64,000 nucleotides of DNA from an uncultured Acetatifactor sp. (GTDB lineage: Bacteria > Bacillota > Clostridia > Lachnospirales > Lachnospiraceae), in assembly GCA_910585015.1 (NCBI GenBank), contig CAJUCT010000025.1, positions 1-64,000 on the forward strand. The letters run 5' to 3'. Numbering within the stretch: the first letter of the stretch is position 1; the number at the start of each line of letters is the position of its first letter. The notes beneath the pieces are model-generated. The model searched no databases, was not told the origin of the DNA, and saw only the letters and a list, made by a program, of their open reading frames with translations. Below, in pieces: positions 23,214 to 32,468 of the stretch. The translations under genes and the position numbers were made by a program.

Positions 23214-25493
23214 CTATGTCGGAAGCTGTCTCTTATAATACTCCACTTCCTGCTCGATGGTCTCGGGAATGGCTGTCCCTTCATTGCGAAGCTTCTGGCA
23301 GATCTTGTTCAGATGGCTGAGATGCTGCTGGCACTGCACATCATGGCGTCGAATCAGTTCACCGTACATCGGGTTGCTCTGTACCTTTTGCCGTACCTCC
23401 CGGGAGAAAGGACAGTAGGTGAACATGATCTGTCTCGCAATCTTGTTAAGTCGGGGAGACGCGGTGCTCTCCAGTTGGATCCACAACAGATAATCCCGGA
23501 TAAACATTTCCTTGAAACTGTTCTTAGCGCCCATGAGACTCTGCCGAATTCTTTCTTTTGCCTCCGAGGACAGATCATTATTCTTCTTGTAGAACTGAAT
23601 ATAGTCGAAATATTCACTGGTCAGGGACCGCTCTGTGAGGTCGTTCCAGCGGGCGCCCTGAACGCGTTTACACATTTCCCAGCGGTAATCGCCTACCAGA
23701 CGTATGGTGGTGGTATACAGATCCTCCATGTGGAAAATAGACAGCATCATGCGGGCGGAGGTAGTACGTTTCCTGCCCTCGATCTCCTGCCAGGTCACTC
23801 CGCGGATACCCGCGTTGGGCATTAAAATGAAATCAGGCAGGCACTCCACATGGATGTTTTCCTTCTGAGCCACAGGGCTGTCCATATTCAAGGTCTCCCG
23901 GTAGAATACCGAGTAGTCAATGCCCCGGACTCTGTCGAGGACGGAGCGGATGTCGGCGGCCGTCACATGGCTGGTGGACAGATCCCTGAGTATATTGTCG
24001 GCTGCAAGTACAGGACAGAAGGTGGTGACACGACCGTAGGTAATCTTGTTGACGGTGGGGAACAGATTTTGGAGTTCAAATTCCACCTTGCGCATGGGAT
24101 TATCGGAGAGATCGCGCAGTTCTTCTTCGGACAATTTTCCGCTGGCCTTCTGCTTGTGCAGGTAATCCACATAATCCTCGCCGAACTCGTTGCGGCTGGG
24201 CTGTTTTTTACCCTCGTAGATATTGCGCACCCAGTCAAAAAAGGTATATACGCCATCTCCGGATTTCCCTTCGGGACTGTCTATCAGCTGGCACAGGTAG
24301 ACGCTGTTGGATTTTCCGGCCAGTTCTTCGTCCACATACCCAAAGAACAGAAAGAGCCTCACAGGCAGGGGCAGGGCGTTGTCGGTCAGGCCCTTCTTCA
24401 GTACCAGATTGTAGATGGTATAGAAATTTTCTGTCAGGCGGCGGCGCAGACGGCACGCCTGTTCGTCCGAGGAAGATTTGTCGGAGAGCTGCTTATACGC
24501 ATCCACATCCTGGCGGAAGGCAGAGGCGGTCTCGATACCGGCAGAGGCATATTCCAGGATCACAGACAGGGAGCCCGCAAGCTGTTCTTGATTCTCAGCG
24601 TGGGGAGTGTCAGAGGCCACCGGCTGCTTGGTGTCAAACTTGTTCAGATTTGCTTTAAAGCTTTGCAGACGCGCGGCCAGCTGCGGTTTGTCCAGCGCGG
24701 CATTGCTGGTGATGGTGGAGATTACGCTCTGGATGGCGGCATAAATATCCGTTGTGTCCGCGGAGGCTTGCGCCACCTGGTAAAACAGGCTGGTATAGCA
24801 GGAGAACAGGTCTTCCCCCTCGGTACTGATGTAATAATGCAGAAGCAGCTCCTGGTAGTGAAGCTGTTCTTCCAGAGACAGATAGGTTTTGCGGAAATCC
24901 AGACTCGCTTTGCGCAGGAAACCTGTGACCACGGCGGCTTCTCTGGCTACGGCGGCGCCGGGGTTGGCAGTAAAGATTTGTAAAAGCCCCTGATAAAAAT
25001 CAGTCAGCCACATATCCGGGGTCTCCATACCAACATAGGTGGTGACCTGTTCCATGTCGGTCAGTTCCTTGGCAGTAAGCTGGTACTGTTCACACAAGGT
25101 ATGGTATACGGACAGGTGTTCGTGAAGAAGATTATAGAGATTGCCGCAGGTCAGTGCGGATTCCTCGCAGTGATTCAGCATTGTGCACATCTGCCGGAAG
25201 GCGGAGATCACTGAGATACTGGCAAGATCGGGATTTTTTTCAAACAGTTCCTGCAGAGCCTCCGGATTGGGCAGGGGATAGTTCATGATGTGGACGGCTT
25301 CCACGGTCTCGTAGCCCAGAAAATGAACTTCCGAACAAATTTCGCAGATGCCGATTACATCGCCTTTACCGATCAGATACTCTCCGGTGGGGGAGAATAC
25401 CCGCACACTGCCGCTGGTGATCAGGTGGAGGGCCGTCAGGGGCTGCCCGGCTTTGTAAATGGTTTTTTGCTTGGGTAAATCAATAAATGGCAT
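23214..25493 (-). CDS. Large protein with N-terminal cNMP-binding-like domain
   Basis: A 759-residue protein, probably cytoplasmic. The first 100 residues look like a Crp/cNMP-binding beta barrel (IYKAGQPLTALHLITSGSVRVFSPTGEYLIGKGDVIG). The remaining 650 residues show no domain I recognise; they are mostly helical with aromatic-rich segments and no membrane helix. There is no helix-turn-helix at the end, so it is not a Crp regulator. The canonical phosphate-binding cassette (GELAL-RA) is not visible, so the ligand may differ or be absent. AAAGGAG precedes the ATG. It is read divergently from the MarR gene. Function unknown. Confidence 0.7.
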   Translation of the reverse strand: MPFIDLPKQKTIYKAGQPLTALHLITSGSVRVFSPTGEYLIGKGDVIGICEICSEVHFLGYETVEAVHIMNYPLPNPEALQELFEKNPDLASISVISAFRQMCTMLNHCEESALTCGNLYNLLHEHLSVYHTLCEQYQLTAKELTDMEQVTTYVGMETPDMWLTDFYQGLLQIFTANPGAAVAREAAVVTGFLRKASLDFRKTYLSLEEQLHYQELLLHYYISTEGEDLFSCYTSLFYQVAQASADTTDIYAAIQSVISTITSNAALDKPQLAARLQSFKANLNKFDTKQPVASDTPHAENQEQLAGSLSVILEYASAGIETASAFRQDVDAYKQLSDKSSSDEQACRLRRRLTENFYTIYNLVLKKGLTDNALPLPVRLFLFFGYVDEELAGKSNSVYLCQLIDSPEGKSGDGVYTFFDWVRNIYEGKKQPSRNEFGEDYVDYLHKQKASGKLSEEELRDLSDNPMRKVEFELQNLFPTVNKITYGRVTTFCPVLAADNILRDLSTSHVTAADIRSVLDRVRGIDYSVFYRETLNMDSPVAQKENIHVECLPDFILMPNAGIRGVTWQEIEGRKRTTSARMMLSIFHMEDLYTTTIRLVGDYRWEMCKRVQGARWNDLTERSLTSEYFDYIQFYKKNNDLSSEAKERIRQSLMGAKNSFKEMFIRDYLLWIQLESTASPRLNKIARQIMFTYCPFSREVRQKVQSNPMYGELIRRHDVQCQQHLSHLNKICQKLRNEGTAIPETIEQEVEYYKRQLPT

Positions 25494-25654
25494 GATTGAT
25501 AAAACTCCTTTCTAACATGGGCGCTTATGCGCTTCAGGGCGGCAGTCTATCAAAAAACAGCTGAAAACTGCGGTTCCATGCGCTTAATTATACTCTGATT
25601 GACAAAAATAAACAATATGGTTTTCGGATTTTTCGAAATTCGGCTATTATACTG

Positions 25655-25683
25655 TTGACAAATAAATTGTTTGGGGGTAAACT
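25655..25683 (+). promoter_or_regulatory. Sigma-A promoter of the MarR/ABC exporter operon
   Basis: TTGACA at 25655-25660 and TAAACT at 25678-25683 are 17 bases apart. The inverted repeat at 25683-25713 begins at the end of the -10 box. Confidence 0.8.
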
Positions 25684-25713
25684 GTTCACGCTAAAACAGT
25701 TTGCGCGTGAACA
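25683..25713. promoter_or_regulatory. Probable MarR operator (inverted repeat)
   Basis: TGTTCACGC at 25683-25691 and GCGTGAACA at 25705-25713 are perfect inverted repeats separated by 13 bases. They cover the predicted transcription start of the marR-ABC operon, a typical site for autorepression. Confidence 0.65.
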
Positions 25714-25736
25714 ATAGACGCGCGGAAGGGAGGCAC

Positions 25737-26240
25737 ATGAACGGGGGGAACTGTAAGTTTCATATGGGGCACCGCATCCGTAAGCTGGACAATATGCTGA
25801 AGCGGAATATGCAGCTGGCATTGAGCGGTCAGGGCGTGGATGAAGTGACGGCCATGAACGGCTTTATCATCCTGTATCTGCATCGCCATGTGGATCAGAC
25901 AATCTACCAGAGGGATATTGAGAAGGAGTTCAGGATTGGCCGTTCCGCGGTGACCAATATCCTGACCCGCATGGAGGAAAACGGCTTTATCCATCGGGAG
26001 ACTGACGGCAGCGATGCCAGGCTGAAGCGCTTAACTCTGACAGCTAAGGGGGAAGAGCAGAGCCAGCTGCTTCACGATACCATTGAGTGGCTGAATAACA
26101 GACAACTGGACGGGATATCCGTCGAAGAGCAGGAACAGTTTTTGACCACTCTGGAGAAAATTGAGGGGAATGCGGGCAGACTGGCCGTGCGTATCCTGGG
26201 GGAGGACGACTCCTGGACCCAGGAGATCCGGCCAAAATAG
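25737..26240 (+). CDS. MarR-family transcriptional regulator
   Basis: A 167-residue winged-helix repressor. The MarR core runs from about residue 30 to 110: TAMNGFIILYLHRHVDQTIYQRDIEKEF, then IGRSAVTNILTRMEENGFIHRETDGSDARLKRLTLT. The ATG at 25737 follows GGAAGGGAGG; the frame is open to 25701. Two ABC exporter genes follow after 40 bases, the usual arrangement for a drug- or metabolite-sensing repressor of an exporter. The inverted repeat at 25683-25713 is the likely operator. Confidence 0.92.
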   Translation: MNGGNCKFHMGHRIRKLDNMLKRNMQLALSGQGVDEVTAMNGFIILYLHRHVDQTIYQRDIEKEFRIGRSAVTNILTRMEENGFIHRETDGSDARLKRLTLTAKGEEQSQLLHDTIEWLNNRQLDGISVEEQEQFLTTLEKIEGNAGRLAVRILGEDDSWTQEIRPK

Positions 26241-26280
26241 TTTTAAACTAAACTCTAAATCTAAATAAGGAGATTAAGAA

Positions 26281-28053
26281 ATGCTGAAAACACTAGGAAC
26301 GCATATTAAAGGATTTGTGAAAGAATCCATCCTTACCCCGGTGTTTATGATCGGCGAGGTAATCATGGAGATGATCATTCCGCTGCTGATGGCCTCCATT
26401 ATCAATGACGGGGTTGATGCCGGGAATATGCGGCATATTTATCTGATTGGCAGTTTGATGGTGGTGGCGGCGCTGGTGGGCCTTGCCTTCGGCATCGGAG
26501 GAGGCGTGTTCGGAGCCAAGGCGTCCACGGGCTTTGCCAGGAACCTGCGCAGGGCCATGTATGAGAGGATACAGACTTTTGGCTTTGCCAATATCGACAA
26601 GTTCAGCACCGCGGGACTGGTGACCAGGCTGACCACGGATGTGACCAATATCCAGAACGCCTACCAGATGATCCTGCGTATGTGCATGCGGGCGCCGGTG
26701 AGCCTTATCTGCGCCATGTTCATGTCCTTTTATATCAGTCCCAGGCTGGCCAGCATCTATCTGGTGGCGGTGCTGATCCTGGGCTGTGTGCTGGGCGTGA
26801 TAGTGAGCTGCGCCATGAAATATTTCGGTCAGGCCTTCCCCAAGTATGACGCGCTGAACGAGAGTGTACAGGAAAATGTGTCCGCCATCCGGGTAGTCAA
26901 GGCTTATGTGCGGGAGGATTATGAGAACGAGAAATTTAAGAAAGCCAGCAATGGCATCTATCAGATCTTCTGCAAGGCCGAGGGCATCGTGGCCTGGAAC
27001 GGCCCGGTGATGAACCTGACCGTGTACAGCTGCATCATACTGATCAGCTGGATCGGGGCCCGGCTGATCGTGCAGGGCAGCCTGGAGACAGGGGATTTGA
27101 TGGCTCTGCTGACCTACTGTATGACTATATTGATGAACCTGATGATGCTGTCCATGATTTTCGTCATGATTACCATGTCTGCCGCCGGCGCCAGACGAAT
27201 CTGCGAGGTGCTGACAGAGGAGCCGGACCTGGCCAATCCCCAGGAGCCGATCATGGAGGTGGCGGATGGCAGCATCCGGTTCGACCATGTATCGTTCCGC
27301 TACAAAAAAGATGCGGACGCGTCAGTGCTGAAGGATATAGACCTGGAGATCAAATCAGGCGAAACCATAGGCATTATCGGTGGCACCGGCAGCGCCAAGT
27401 CCACACTGGTCAATCTGATCAGCCGTCTGTATGATGTGACGGAGGGACGACTCCTGGTGGGAGGCGTGGATGTGCGCAACTATGATATGGAGGCGCTGCG
27501 CAACCAGGTGGCAGTGGTGCTGCAAAACAATGTGCTCTTCTCCGGTACCATTCTGGAGAACCTGCGCTGGGGAGATCTGGAGGCCAGCGAGGAGGAGTGC
27601 GTTCATGCCTGTCGGCTGGCCTGTGCGGATGAGTTTATCCGAAAGATGCCGGGGGGCTACAATACTTATATCGAGCAGGGGGGCACCAATGTGTCCGGTG
27701 GCCAGAAGCAGAGATTGTGTATCGCCAGAGCTTTACTGAAAAAACCGAAGATCCTCATTCTGGACGATTCCACCAGCGCGGTGGATACCGCCACAGATGC
27801 CCGGATACGCAGGGCTTTTGCCCAGGAGATCCCGGGCACTACCAAACTGATTATAGCCCAGCGGATATCCAGCGTGGAGCATGCGGATCGGATCATTGTC
27901 ATGCATGAGGGTGAGATCGACGGCTTCGGAACCCATGAGGAACTGCTGGCCGGCAATGAGATCTACAGGGATGTATATGAATCCCAGACCCATGGCAGCG
28001 GCGATTTTGACGAAAACGCAGAGGAAAACTCCGGTGTGAAGGGAGGGATGTAA
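26281..28053 (+). CDS. ABC exporter half-transporter A (degenerate-site subunit)
   Basis: A 590-residue ABC transporter with six membrane helices (about residues 15-300) and a C-terminal ATPase domain. Walker A reads GGTGSAKST, the signature VSGGQKQRL is canonical, and Walker B ends ILDDSTSAVD: the usual catalytic Glu is Asp. This is the pattern of the non-catalytic site in heterodimeric multidrug exporters such as TM287/TM288 and BmrC/BmrD. AAGGAG precedes the ATG. The partner gene starts 2 bases after its stop codon. The substrate is unknown; export of drugs or lipids is typical. Confidence 0.92.
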   Translation: MLKTLGTHIKGFVKESILTPVFMIGEVIMEMIIPLLMASIINDGVDAGNMRHIYLIGSLMVVAALVGLAFGIGGGVFGAKASTGFARNLRRAMYERIQTFGFANIDKFSTAGLVTRLTTDVTNIQNAYQMILRMCMRAPVSLICAMFMSFYISPRLASIYLVAVLILGCVLGVIVSCAMKYFGQAFPKYDALNESVQENVSAIRVVKAYVREDYENEKFKKASNGIYQIFCKAEGIVAWNGPVMNLTVYSCIILISWIGARLIVQGSLETGDLMALLTYCMTILMNLMMLSMIFVMITMSAAGARRICEVLTEEPDLANPQEPIMEVADGSIRFDHVSFRYKKDADASVLKDIDLEIKSGETIGIIGGTGSAKSTLVNLISRLYDVTEGRLLVGGVDVRNYDMEALRNQVAVVLQNNVLFSGTILENLRWGDLEASEEECVHACRLACADEFIRKMPGGYNTYIEQGGTNVSGGQKQRLCIARALLKKPKILILDDSTSAVDTATDARIRRAFAQEIPGTTKLIIAQRISSVEHADRIIVMHEGEIDGFGTHEELLAGNEIYRDVYESQTHGSGDFDENAEENSGVKGGM

Positions 28054-28055
28054 CT

Positions 28056-30011
28056 ATGGCAGAGGAAAGAACACCCCAGGCAAATATGGCTTCGAGCGCA
28101 GGAGGCCCGAGAGGACCTCATGGACCCAGAGGGGCCAGAGGTCCCAGACCCAAGATTGAGAATCCCGGCAAGCTGTTAAAGCGGGTGCTGGGCTATACCT
28201 TTAAGGATTACGCTATCCACTGGATCGTGGTGGTGGTTTGTATCGTGACCACAGTGCTGGCGTCTCTGCAGGGAACTCTGTTTATGCGGACGCTGATTGA
28301 CGACTATATTGTGCCTTTGCTCGGACGGCAGAATCCGGATTTCGGCCCGCTGGCCGGCGCCATCGGCAGGGTCGCCTGCTTCTATGGGCTGGGTGTGCTG
28401 GCATCCTTCACGCAGTCCCGGCTCATGATATATGTGGCCCAGGGCACCATGAAAAATCTTAGGGATGATTTATTTGAAAAGATGGAGGAATTGCCCATCC
28501 GGTATTTTGACACTCATGCCCACGGCGATATCATGTCCATATATACCAACGATATCGACACGATGAGGCAGATGATCAGCCAGAGTATCCCTCAGCTGCT
28601 CAACAGCGCTATCAGTGTGATATCTACTTTGATCTCTATGATGGTGCTGGATATACCGCTGACTTTGGTGACTTTGATTATGGTGGCAGTGATGATTCTG
28701 GCGTCCAAGAAAGTGGGCTCCCTGTCCAGTCGGTTTTTCCTGTCCCAGCAGCGGGATCTGGGACAGCTGAACGGCTGTATCGAGGAGACCATGACAGGCC
28801 AGAAGGTGGTGAAAGTGTTCTGCCATGAGGAGGAGAGCCTGAAGCAGTTCAATGAACTGAATGACAGACTCTGTGACAGCGCCTACCGAGCCAATAAATT
28901 CGGCAATATCATGGGACCCATCAATGCCCAGCTGGGTAACCTGAGTTATGTGGTGTGCGCGGTGACCGGCGGTATGCTGGCTATCACCGGGATTTCAGGT
29001 CTGTCTCTGGGTGATTTGGCGGCTTTCCTGACCTTGAATAAGTCTTTCAGCATGCCTATCAATCAGATTACTATGCAGTTCAACAGCATCATCATGGCCC
29101 TGGCCGGTGCAGAGCGGATTTTCAGGCTCATGGATGAGACGCCGGAAGTGGATGAGGGCTATGTGGAACTGGTCAACGCGGAGAGAAATGAGCGGCAGGA
29201 GATTGTGGAGTCCAGAGAGCGCACCGGCCTGTGGGCATGGAAGCACTACCACAAGGACAGTGATACCGTGACCTATACGGAACTGAAAGGAGATGTGGTG
29301 TTTGACCATGTGGACTTCGGCTATACGGATGAAAAGATGATTCTGCACGACATCGAACTCTTTGCCCAGCCGGGACAGAAGATTGCCTTTGTGGGCTCCA
29401 CCGGCGCGGGTAAGACCACCATCACCAACCTGATCAACCGTTTCTATAGTATCCAGGACGGCAAGATCCGTTATGACGGCATCAATATCAACAAGATCAA
29501 GTTGAGCCACCTGCGCCGCTCTCTGGGGATTGTGCTGCAGGACACGCATCTGTTCACCGGCACGGTCATGGAAAATATCCGCTATGGCAAGCTGGACGCA
29601 ACTGATGAGGAAGTGATCCAGGCGGCAAAACTGGCCAATGCGGACGGCTTTATCCGCCGTCTCCCCGATGGGTACAATACCATGCTGCACGGGGACGGCG
29701 CCAATTTGAGCCAGGGGCAGCGCCAGCTGCTGGCCATCGCCAGGGCGGCCATCGCCGATCCGCCGGTGCTGATTCTGGATGAGGCCACAAGTTCCATCGA
29801 CACCCGTACTGAGCGCATTGTGCAGGATGGTATGGATAAACTGATGAAGGGCAGAACCACCTTTGTGATTGCCCACAGACTATCCACAGTGCGTAATTCC
29901 GACTGCATCATGGTGCTGGAGCAGGGCCGCATCATTGAGCGCGGAACCCATGACCAGCTGTTGATGGAAAAGGGAAAGTATTACCAGCTGTATACAGGCT
30001 TGCAGGCCTAG
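28056..30011 (+). CDS. ABC exporter half-transporter B (catalytic subunit)
   Basis: A 651-residue partner of the preceding gene. It begins with a Pro/Gly/Arg-rich tail (GPRGPHGPRGARGPRP, about residues 14-29), then six membrane helices (to about 345), an insert of about 50 residues (VNAERNERQEIVESRERTG onwards), and the ATPase domain. Walker A is VGSTGAGKTT and Walker B ILDEATSSID with the catalytic Glu. Its signature motif reads LSQGQRQLL, deviating from LSGGQ. Together the two subunits give one consensus and one degenerate ATP site. A terminator follows. Confidence 0.92.
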   Translation: MAEERTPQANMASSAGGPRGPHGPRGARGPRPKIENPGKLLKRVLGYTFKDYAIHWIVVVVCIVTTVLASLQGTLFMRTLIDDYIVPLLGRQNPDFGPLAGAIGRVACFYGLGVLASFTQSRLMIYVAQGTMKNLRDDLFEKMEELPIRYFDTHAHGDIMSIYTNDIDTMRQMISQSIPQLLNSAISVISTLISMMVLDIPLTLVTLIMVAVMILASKKVGSLSSRFFLSQQRDLGQLNGCIEETMTGQKVVKVFCHEEESLKQFNELNDRLCDSAYRANKFGNIMGPINAQLGNLSYVVCAVTGGMLAITGISGLSLGDLAAFLTLNKSFSMPINQITMQFNSIIMALAGAERIFRLMDETPEVDEGYVELVNAERNERQEIVESRERTGLWAWKHYHKDSDTVTYTELKGDVVFDHVDFGYTDEKMILHDIELFAQPGQKIAFVGSTGAGKTTITNLINRFYSIQDGKIRYDGININKIKLSHLRRSLGIVLQDTHLFTGTVMENIRYGKLDATDEEVIQAAKLANADGFIRRLPDGYNTMLHGDGANLSQGQRQLLAIARAAIADPPVLILDEATSSIDTRTERIVQDGMDKLMKGRTTFVIAHRLSTVRNSDCIMVLEQGRIIERGTHDQLLMEKGKYYQLYTGLQA

Positions 30012-30018
30012 AACAACA

Positions 30019-30050
30019 TTTCCCCCCCGGAGTAATTCCGGGGGAATTTT
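30019..30050 (+). terminator. Intrinsic terminator of the ABC exporter operon
   Basis: A C-rich arm (ATTCCCCC-type, from 30019) pairs with CCGGGGGAAT ending at 30047, followed by TTTTCTCTCTTTT. Confidence 0.85.
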
Positions 30051-30087
30051 CTCTCTTTTATTTCTCTCTTTTTTTACAGAAAACCCT

Positions 30088-30115
30088 TTGCTTTTTGAAA
30101 AAGGGATGGTATACT
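30088..30115 (+). promoter_or_regulatory. Sigma-A promoter upstream of the structured element
   Basis: TTGCTT at 30088-30093 and TATACT at 30110-30115 are 16 bases apart. Transcription would start near 30122, so the structured element forms the very 5' end of the transcript. Confidence 0.7.
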
Positions 30116-30129
30116 AAAACATATATAAT

Positions 30130-30226
30130 GAACAGCATATTGCTTACCAATGCATTGATCAATATCCGGATGCCAAAGCGGCCGCATTTTGATCACTGTG
30201 TGCTGGCAGGAAATATGCGGAACGCT
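30130..30226 (+). repeat. Two-stem structured element, copy 3 (divergent)
   Basis: The outer stem GCATATTGCTTACCA (30135-30149) pairs with 30204-30218, and the inner stem TGATCAATATCCGG (30156-30169) pairs with 30182-30195. The loop GGATGCC-AAAGCGGCC matches the copies at 15867-16080 although most stem bases differ. It ends shortly before AGGAGGT of the next gene, as the copy upstream of the SH3 gene does. Confidence 0.7.
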
Positions 30227-30245
30227 AATTAGGAGGTAGGCAGCA

Positions 30246-30725
30246 TTGAATCAGGAATACATGCGCGATTTATCGAAACGGTACAAGGAGGCTTTGGCAC
30301 CCTTTTTGCGGTATTTGCCATGGTTCGAGGAGCATGCAGGCATGCAGACGGGCTCCGAATATAATGGAAGACAGGACGGTAATAGTACCATGTCCTTTCC
30401 TGTATATGACAGTACCTTGCTCAGCTTTGTGAGGGAGGCGGGGAAATCCTCTTTTATGAACCGCAATTACGCTTACATATATACCCGAAAGCATATGAAG
30501 ACACCTGAGGATGAAAGGAGAGTCATCAAGGCGGCCACGATCCAGGAATGGGACGTGTTGTGCGGCATTCTGTCAAAATATGTGCTGGGGGGGAATGCCA
30601 AGGCATATCTGTGGACCCAGGCTGTGCAGGAGAGTATTTTTTATATGGTGCTGGTAAAAATGCAGGAGATCGTGGAGTACTGGGATCGGCGTCTGGAGCG
30701 GGAAGAGCGAATTATGGGAAGGTAA
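30246..30725 (+). CDS. Hypothetical protein with TTG start
   Basis: A 159-residue cytoplasmic protein I cannot assign. It starts with TTG at 30246, 8 bases after a perfect AGGAGGT; the first ATG (30261) would lie too far from it. The N-terminus is basic and helical; the middle has FPVYDSTLLSFVREAGKSSFMNRNYAYIYTRKHMKTPEDE, and the C-terminal half (ATIQEWDVLCGILSKYVLGG to the end) is a helical, aromatic-rich module. No signal or membrane helix. It is preceded by its own promoter and the structured element, and followed after 47 bases by a TetR gene. Confidence 0.7.
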   Translation: MNQEYMRDLSKRYKEALAPFLRYLPWFEEHAGMQTGSEYNGRQDGNSTMSFPVYDSTLLSFVREAGKSSFMNRNYAYIYTRKHMKTPEDERRVIKAATIQEWDVLCGILSKYVLGGNAKAYLWTQAVQESIFYMVLVKMQEIVEYWDRRLEREERIMGR

Positions 30726-30772
30726 GAGTAAGGCCGACTATATGCGGAGCAAAATAAAGAGTGGAGAGGCAG

Positions 30773-31357
30773 ATGGGAGAGAAATCGCTACAGAAGAGGA
30801 AGTATATTTTGGAGACTGCTCGCAGGGTGTTCATGGAGAAGGGATATAAGAGAGTGACCATGAAGGATATCGTGGAGGCTTGTGAGATCAGCCGGGGCGG
30901 TCTGTACCTCTATTTCAACAACACTGCCGAGATTTTCCTGGAGGTGCTGAAGCTGGAGAGCGAGGAGGCTGACGACGTGTTCTCGGGCAGCATCACCGAG
31001 GACGCCACTGCTGCGGATATCCTGACCCTGTTTCTAAGGGAGCAGAAAAAGGAACTTTTGCGGACAAAGGATACTCTGACCCAGGCTACCTATGAATTTT
31101 ATTTTGAAAACAATCTTTCCAAGAAGGACAATATTCTGAAAAAGCAGTTTGATTCGGCGGTCAAGATCATACAGAAGCTCATAGAAACCGGAGTGGATAA
31201 CGGGGAATTCTACTGTGTGGACTGTGAGGGAACGGCCCGCAATATCATGTTTGTATTGGAGGGTCTTAAGATCAACGCCCAGACCATTGGCATTACGGCG
31301 GAGGTCGTGGAGCGGGAATTTGAGTATATTCTGACTGCCCTGGGAATGGAAGACTAA
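30773..31357 (+). CDS. TetR-family transcriptional regulator
   Basis: A 194-residue repressor. The N-terminal helix-turn-helix is clear (RKYILETARRVFMEKGYKRVTMKDIVEACEISRGGLYLYFNN, residues about 9-50); the rest is the variable helical ligand-binding domain. ATG 30773 follows GGAGAGG; the frame is open to 30761. It lies between an unknown gene and the aspartoacylase-like pair, which it may regulate. The inducer is not predictable. Confidence 0.9.
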   Translation: MGEKSLQKRKYILETARRVFMEKGYKRVTMKDIVEACEISRGGLYLYFNNTAEIFLEVLKLESEEADDVFSGSITEDATAADILTLFLREQKKELLRTKDTLTQATYEFYFENNLSKKDNILKKQFDSAVKIIQKLIETGVDNGEFYCVDCEGTARNIMFVLEGLKINAQTIGITAEVVEREFEYILTALGMED

Positions 31358-31446
31358 GGAGTGTGCTCCTGTCGGTGGCGGCGGGGGCATATTTAATGGA
31401 GAAACGGAATTTTTAATAGGCGGAACTTTTAAGTAGGAGAAGTATT

Positions 31447-32382
31447 ATGATTGAGACAATCGTTTCGCTGGAACTGCCGGTGGGGGAGCATCTGGCCATA
31501 CGCAGGAACCGGTTCTGTTATAAGGAAGACACGAAATCGCTGGGACGTGTGGCTGTGGTATCCGGGACTCACGGGGATGAATTGGAGGGCCAGTATATCT
31601 GCTACGAGGTGGCCAGGCGTATTGCCGCACAACCCGAACATCTGACGGGCATTGTGGATATCTATCCGGCTCTGAACCCGCTGGGGGTGGATCTGGCCAG
31701 CAAGGTCCTGCCTGTCACCGGAATGGATTTGAACCGCATGTTCCCCGGCAGCAGGGACGGCAGTGCCATGGAGCAGATTGCGGCGGCGGTGATGGATGAC
31801 CTGCTCGGTGTTGATTTGTGCATTGATGTGCATTCCAGCGATATCTTTGTGCAGGAGATTCCCCAGGTGAGACTGAACGAGGAATTTGCCGGGAGGATGC
31901 TGCCCTTTGCCAAGCTGATGAATGTGGATGTGATCTGGATGAATGCCACCGCCACGGTACATGAGGCCACGCTGGCCCACTCTTTGAACAATATAGGCGT
32001 TCCCACCATGGTGGTGGAACTGGGCCAGGGCAACAGCATTAACATGCCCTATGGCAACCAGGTGGTGGACGGGATTTTCAATGTGATGCATGAGATGGGG
32101 ATCTGGACGGGGGAAGTGCCGTCAACTCAGCTGCCCGCCATCTCCAGCGACGGCAAGGTGGAGTTTATCCGCAGCGACGTGGAGGGGATATTTCTGCCCA
32201 GGAGCAAGCACAATCATTTTGTCTGTGTGGGAGAACTGATAGGCGAGATTGTGGATCCCATGACGGGACAGGTGAAAAAACAGGTCAAGGCAGGTAAGGA
32301 CGGGCTGTTGTTTACCCTGCGAAATTATCCTGTGGTCTATGAAGGGGATCTCCTGGCCCGGATTCTGACGGGCATAATGTGA
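31447..32382 (+). CDS. Succinylglutamate desuccinylase/aspartoacylase family zinc hydrolase
   Basis: A 311-residue M14-like zinc amidohydrolase. The zinc ligands are visible: His and Glu in VSGTHGDELEG (near residues 42 and 45) and His in CIDVHSSD (near 127). The candidate catalytic Glu is in VVELGQG (near 196). The C-terminal 80 residues form the beta domain typical of this group (SDVEGIFLPRSKHNHFVCVGELIGEI). Family members remove acyl groups from amino acids or related amides; the substrate is unknown. AGTAGGAGAAG precedes the ATG. The next gene is a diverged paralogue. Confidence 0.85.
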   Translation: MIETIVSLELPVGEHLAIRRNRFCYKEDTKSLGRVAVVSGTHGDELEGQYICYEVARRIAAQPEHLTGIVDIYPALNPLGVDLASKVLPVTGMDLNRMFPGSRDGSAMEQIAAAVMDDLLGVDLCIDVHSSDIFVQEIPQVRLNEEFAGRMLPFAKLMNVDVIWMNATATVHEATLAHSLNNIGVPTMVVELGQGNSINMPYGNQVVDGIFNVMHEMGIWTGEVPSTQLPAISSDGKVEFIRSDVEGIFLPRSKHNHFVCVGELIGEIVDPMTGQVKKQVKAGKDGLLFTLRNYPVVYEGDLLARILTGIM

Positions 32383-32468
32383 GAAGGACCCGGGTCTTGC
32401 ATGGCAGGTCCCAATGTGGTATTCTTTTGCGGTAAGGGACAGACACAGATTGAGAAAGGCAGTTTTCT

